Of a stretch of 26,896 bases of DNA, positions 24,468-26,896 are shown piece after piece. The stretch is from SKLM01 sp041687115 (GTDB taxonomy: Bacteria > Chloroflexota > Anaerolineae > B4-G1): the NCBI GenBank assembly GCA_041687115.1, contig JAWLCP010000035.1, positions 1 to 26,896 of the forward strand, written 5' to 3'. Each line of letters starts with the position of its first letter. Position 1 is the stretch's first letter. Under the pieces are notes generated by a model. That model saw nothing but the letters and a program-made list of their open reading frames with translations, was not told where the DNA came from and made no database searches. The position numbers and the translations under genes were made by a program.

Positions 24468-25217
24468 TCAAACAGCCTTCACTCCGTGTGAAGCAGCTCC
24501 CAGCCGGGCATCTTCTACCGCCGTTTCCGCGGTGTTCTGACTGGTCTCTACCCGTATGCCGTCCGCAAGGTTCCGGCCCAATGACACGTGGTTCTCGCCG
24601 ACCCTCACCAGTAGGCTATCCTCCGTGGCGCCCAACAGGATCAGCGACGCTCCGGGGCGCAGCCCTCCCTCATCCAGGAATCCCTTCGCTGCCTTGTCCA
24701 CCTCGCGGGACACCACGTGGGCCCGTTGTCCCACGGATAGGGCCGTCAGCGGCACCAGCGTGCGCGCCGGGACGCTTCCATTGGTTGTTGGGATAAGGTC
24801 CCCCTTCGGATTGACCGAAGGGTGTCCCAGGAAGGCATCCAGGCGCTCGGTTACCAGGTGTGGTGTGGCGTGCTCCAGTTGGCACGCGGCATCGTGGGCC
24901 TGCTCGTCGTCCAGGCCCAGCTTCTCCACCAGGAAGACCTCCCATAGCCGGTGGCGTCGCAGGACGTAGTAAGCCTGTCGCTCCCCCTCCGCCGTAAGGG
25001 AGACCCCTTTGTAGGGCAGATAGATGACCAGCCCTTGCTCCTGCAGCCTGCGGCACATCTCATTCACGGACACCGGAGACACCGAGAGCACCTCGGCCAG
25101 CTCGGACAGGGGGATCGGTTCGTCGCCCTCTCGCTGCCGCGCGATGGTCACCAGGTACATCTGTTGGCTTTCGCTGAGCACACTCCGCATGGCGTCCAAC
25201 GTGTTATGGTAATCCAT
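24468..25217 (-). CDS. DtxR/MntR-family metal-dependent regulator
   Basis: 249 aa. The winged helix (residues ~8-78: SQQMYLVTIARQREGDEPI, then LSVSPVSVNEMCRRLQEQGLV) is followed by the metal/dimer domain. All classic ligands are present: M20, H89, E93, H108, C112, E115 and H116, aligning with DtxR M10, H79, E83, H98, C102, E105 and H106, unlike the membrane-anchored paralogue where C112 is His. A C-terminal FeoA/SH3-like domain (residues ~158-225) follows. It is thus a soluble cytoplasmic repressor or activator responding to Fe or Mn. It has its own strong promoter, with a palindrome over the -35 box suggesting autoregulation, and precedes the NuoC/fusion/CooC block, which it may control. Confidence 0.9.
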   Translation of the reverse strand: MDYHNTLDAMRSVLSESQQMYLVTIARQREGDEPIPLSELAEVLSVSPVSVNEMCRRLQEQGLVIYLPYKGVSLTAEGERQAYYVLRRHRLWEVFLVEKLGLDDEQAHDAACQLEHATPHLVTERLDAFLGHPSVNPKGDLIPTTNGSVPARTLVPLTALSVGQRAHVVSREVDKAAKGFLDEGGLRPGASLILLGATEDSLLVRVGENHVSLGRNLADGIRVETSQNTAETAVEDARLGAASHGVKAV

Positions 25218-25251
25218 AAGATCCTGCGCTTCTATCTTTAGGCCTGCCTGT

Positions 25252-25280
25252 ACTATACGTCAATCTCACCCCTGTGTCAA
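25252..25280 (-). promoter_or_regulatory. Strong promoter of the DtxR-family gene
   Basis: Minus strand: TTGACA (25275-25280), 17-bp spacer, TATAGT (25252-25257), start near 25245, only ~30 nt before the ATG at 25217. It overlaps the candidate operator at 25272-25289. Confidence 0.82.
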
Positions 25281-25289
25281 GTGACAGAG
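25272..25289 (-). promoter_or_regulatory. Palindromic candidate operator over the -35 box
   Basis: CTGTGTCA (25272-25279) and TGACAGAG (25282-25289) form an 8-bp inverted repeat with one mismatch and a 2-bp centre. Binding would block RNA polymerase, the expected mode for a DtxR-type repressor. It is partly constrained by the -35 consensus, so the symmetry is the evidence, not the words alone. Confidence 0.45.
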
Positions 25290-25580
25290 CGACCCTTGGC
25301 GGTGTGCGCTTCGGACCCGGCCTCATCTCCTCTGCCTGTCTGCGCCGTGGCATGCCCGTCGAAGGCTCGATCGAGCCCCCCAGGATCTCGGGTCCAACGT
25401 GCCTCAGCGGGAGACCCGATGTCAGGCGTGGGTGAGCGTCGCTCGGGTGAAGCCGGTCGCGGGTAGCTCTGCCGAACCTACCCGACTGCGGAAGTCGGGC
25501 AGAGGCCGCAGTCGCTCGGTTCGGTGGTGGCGTGGCTCTATCTGTGCGGGGGGGCAGGAGTAGGCACGTCGAGGGCGTCA
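25290..25580. other. Intergenic stretch between the ZIP and DtxR genes
   Basis: No gene is supported. Two mutually exclusive hairpins are possible: GGGTAG (25461-25466) with CTACCC (25478-25483), and CCCGACT (25481-25487) with AGTCGGG (25493-25499), the latter extendable by CTCTGC with GCAGAG. They lie downstream of the ZIP gene and could serve as its terminator, but no T-run is present. Confidence 0.4.
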
Positions 25581-26318
25581 TCAAGCCTTCGACAACACGA
25601 TTCCGACGGCTACCAGCACGCCAGCGATCAGTGCCAGGATCGTGTACCGCCTGTTCTCCTTCTCGACTTCTGGAAGTAGATGCGAAGCACCCACGTACAC
25701 CAACGCACCGGCGGAGATGGCCAGCCACCGGCCCAACGCACTCCGCCCGATCGCGTGGATGAAGGGGTACGATACCAGAGTGCCCAGCGGCGTCGATATC
25801 GCCGCTGCCACGAAGGCGTATACGGTCGCCCGCCTGCGACTGAAGCCTCCTCGCTCCAGTAGCACGAACGTGACGATCCCTTCCGGGAACTCGTGCAGCA
25901 CCATTCCGATGGCCGCCAGCGCGCCCGTCAGGACGCTCACGTTGAAGGTCACTGCGTAGATGACCCCGTCGATGAATGAGTGGAGCCCGATCCCCAGCAT
26001 GGGGATGATTCCCACCGCATAGGCTGCTGGGCAGTCATACTCGTGGCAGACGTACAGCCTCAGCACCCGGTTGATCAAATAGATGCCCAGAAACCCCACC
26101 AGCAAGAACACCGGGGCCCTCTCGTTCATCTGAAAAGCCTTCGGGATGATGTGCATGAACGAGACCGAGATCAGCACCCCCGCCGCGAAGCTCATGAAGT
26201 AGGCGGAGCGCTCTCTGGCCCATTGTCCGTACCTGCTGATGGCCACGATGCCGATCGTCGTCACCACGCAGGCCAGCGCGCTGGCTATCATCACCGCCGC
26301 AAAGGTACTGACAGACAT
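25581..26318 (-). CDS. ZIP-family divalent metal transporter
   Basis: 245 aa, about eight hydrophobic segments. The ZIP metal site is intact: helix IV GLHSFIDGVIYAV (H113, D117) and helix V LHEFPEGI (H142, E143, E146), matching the HNxxDG / HExPEG-type motifs. The variable loop before helix IV has YVCHEYDC (residues ~89-96) in place of the usual His-rich loop. It imports Zn, Fe or Mn into the cytoplasm; the exact metal is not readable. The start has AAGGAGG a few bases upstream on the minus strand. It lies with FeoB, CooC/CooT and two DtxR regulators, so metal supply is a theme of this neighbourhood. Confidence 0.88.
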   Translation of the reverse strand: MSVSTFAAVMIASALACVVTTIGIVAISRYGQWARERSAYFMSFAAGVLISVSFMHIIPKAFQMNERAPVFLLVGFLGIYLINRVLRLYVCHEYDCPAAYAVGIIPMLGIGLHSFIDGVIYAVTFNVSVLTGALAAIGMVLHEFPEGIVTFVLLERGGFSRRRATVYAFVAAAISTPLGTLVSYPFIHAIGRSALGRWLAISAGALVYVGASHLLPEVEKENRRYTILALIAGVLVAVGIVLSKA

Positions 26319-26482
26319 GCATATCCTCCTTGACGCAACCTGCTGGACCGAGGAGATGAGGCCGGAGACCTCTATCTCTGCCCTCTTGATGTCCCTCCCG
26401 GATCTTCCTGCCTCGCTGCAGATTCTCGTCTTCTACTTGACCTCACCCCTGCTGATCTCGTTGCCGCCTGAGACAGGGCGGC

Positions 26483-26896
26483 TCACACGTCCAGCAGGTC
26501 GAGCACGTTCTCCGTGTTCGCGGTCTCCTTTGGCTCTGCCGACAGCGGCACGCGCACCAACTCGCCGTCTTCCCTCTCGCGCACGTGGTACAGATCTTCC
26601 AGTCTTTCGATCCGATCGATGAACAGCACCCCATCTAGGTGGTCAATCTCGTGGTGCACCACCACCGCGTCGAAGCCCTCGAATACTTCGTCGAACGGAT
26701 CGCCTGCTTCGTCCATTCCGGTCACTCGCAGGGTGTGCGGACGCACCGTCTCGCCATACAACCCGGGCAGGCTCAGACAGCCGTCGAAGTCCCTTTTCTC
26801 ATTATCCGCCTCCACGATCTCCGGGTTGATCAGCGCGATCGGCGGTCCCGGCTCGCTCTCGCCTCCGCCACCCAGTCGAACCACTACCACTCGACT
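26483..26896 (-). CDS. def: Peptide deformylase, N-terminus cut by the right edge
   Basis: The frame is open to the right edge (Ser-Arg precede the internal GTG at 26890), so at least 137 residues of a longer protein are present. The enzyme removes the formyl group from the N-terminal Met of new proteins and uses a metal ion. Motif II reads DGCLSLPG (residues 36-43 from the internal GTG; usually EGCLS, so the Glu is Asp), with the Cys ligand. Motif III HHEIDHLDG carries the HExxH ligands. Motif I (GxGLAAxQ) must lie beyond the edge. A small hairpin GCCGCC (26463-26468) with GGCGGC (26477-26482) immediately follows the stop. A C-terminal extension with NVLDLLDV is variable in this family. Confidence 0.93.
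   Translation of the reverse strand, partial: SRVVVVRLGGGGESEPGPPIALINPEIVEADNEKRDFDGCLSLPGLYGETVRPHTLRVTGMDEAGDPFDEVFEGFDAVVVHHEIDHLDGVLFIDRIERLEDLYHVREREDGELVRVPLSAEPKETANTENVLDLLDV

Noticed and set aside
24477..24493. 6-bp inverted repeat CTTCAC/GTGAAG at the end of the soluble DtxR gene
   Set aside because: Inside coding sequence, short and isolated; expected by chance.

Overview
The window is a high-GC bacterial chromosome segment, most likely from an uncultured or deep-branching lineage such as Chloroflexota (Anaerolineae-like). This rests on family content: Thr/Pro-rich tails of the APTSTPEPT type, large DUF11-plus-Asp-box surface proteins, an archaeal-type FBP aldolase/phosphatase, a DUF5679 zinc-ribbon protein and a glutaconate-type CoA-transferase. 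There is no rRNA or other phylogenetic marker, so the assignment is an inference. I saw no tRNA, rRNA, CRISPR array or insertion sequence.

Left part, genes on +: the end of an unidentified protein (possibly a GH3 beta-glucosidase tail) is cut by the left edge. A strong promoter and a structured leader of about 200 nt precede a two-subunit family I CoA-transferase (gctA/gctB-like). A second strong promoter with a strongly structured leader precedes a 52-aa DUF5679 protein. A long empty stretch follows, then an unknown 129-aa Cys-containing protein next to a bifunctional FBP aldolase/phosphatase, which ends at a 13-bp hairpin. Next come a FecR-like lipoprotein with a Thr/Pro-rich tail and two tandem paralogues of about 875 aa. 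Each paralogue has an N-terminal membrane anchor, about five DUF11-like domains and an Asp-box beta-propeller.

Middle, genes on -: a complete ECF vitamin/cofactor transporter, read as fused double ATPase, S component, then EcfT, from its own near-consensus promoter. Upstream of it on the same strand is feoB, whose start overlaps the end of an unusual gene encoding a membrane-anchored DtxR-type regulator fused to two FeoA domains.

Right part, genes on -: a compact block with lower GC and more ATA/AGA/AGG codons than its surroundings. It holds a DtxR regulator, a NuoC-like protein, a single polypeptide fusing NuoI-, NuoB- and NuoD-like parts, a two-cluster ferredoxin, CooC (nickel-insertion ATPase), CooT (nickel protein) and a DUF1638 protein. 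The NuoD-like part is intermediate between a [NiFe]-hydrogenase large subunit and complex I: both nickel-ligand CxxC motifs read CxxD. No membrane subunits are nearby. I regard this block as the best candidate for an undescribed system, a fused complex-I/hydrogenase-like redox module tied to nickel or CO-dehydrogenase maturation. A ZIP metal transporter and a peptide deformylase cut by the right edge complete the window.

The right half therefore reads as a metal-handling neighbourhood (Fe: FeoB and FeoA; Ni: CooC and CooT; divalent metals: ZIP; two DtxR regulators) around a metal-rich redox enzyme. A related 12-bp motif lies upstream of both DtxR-family genes and may link their control.
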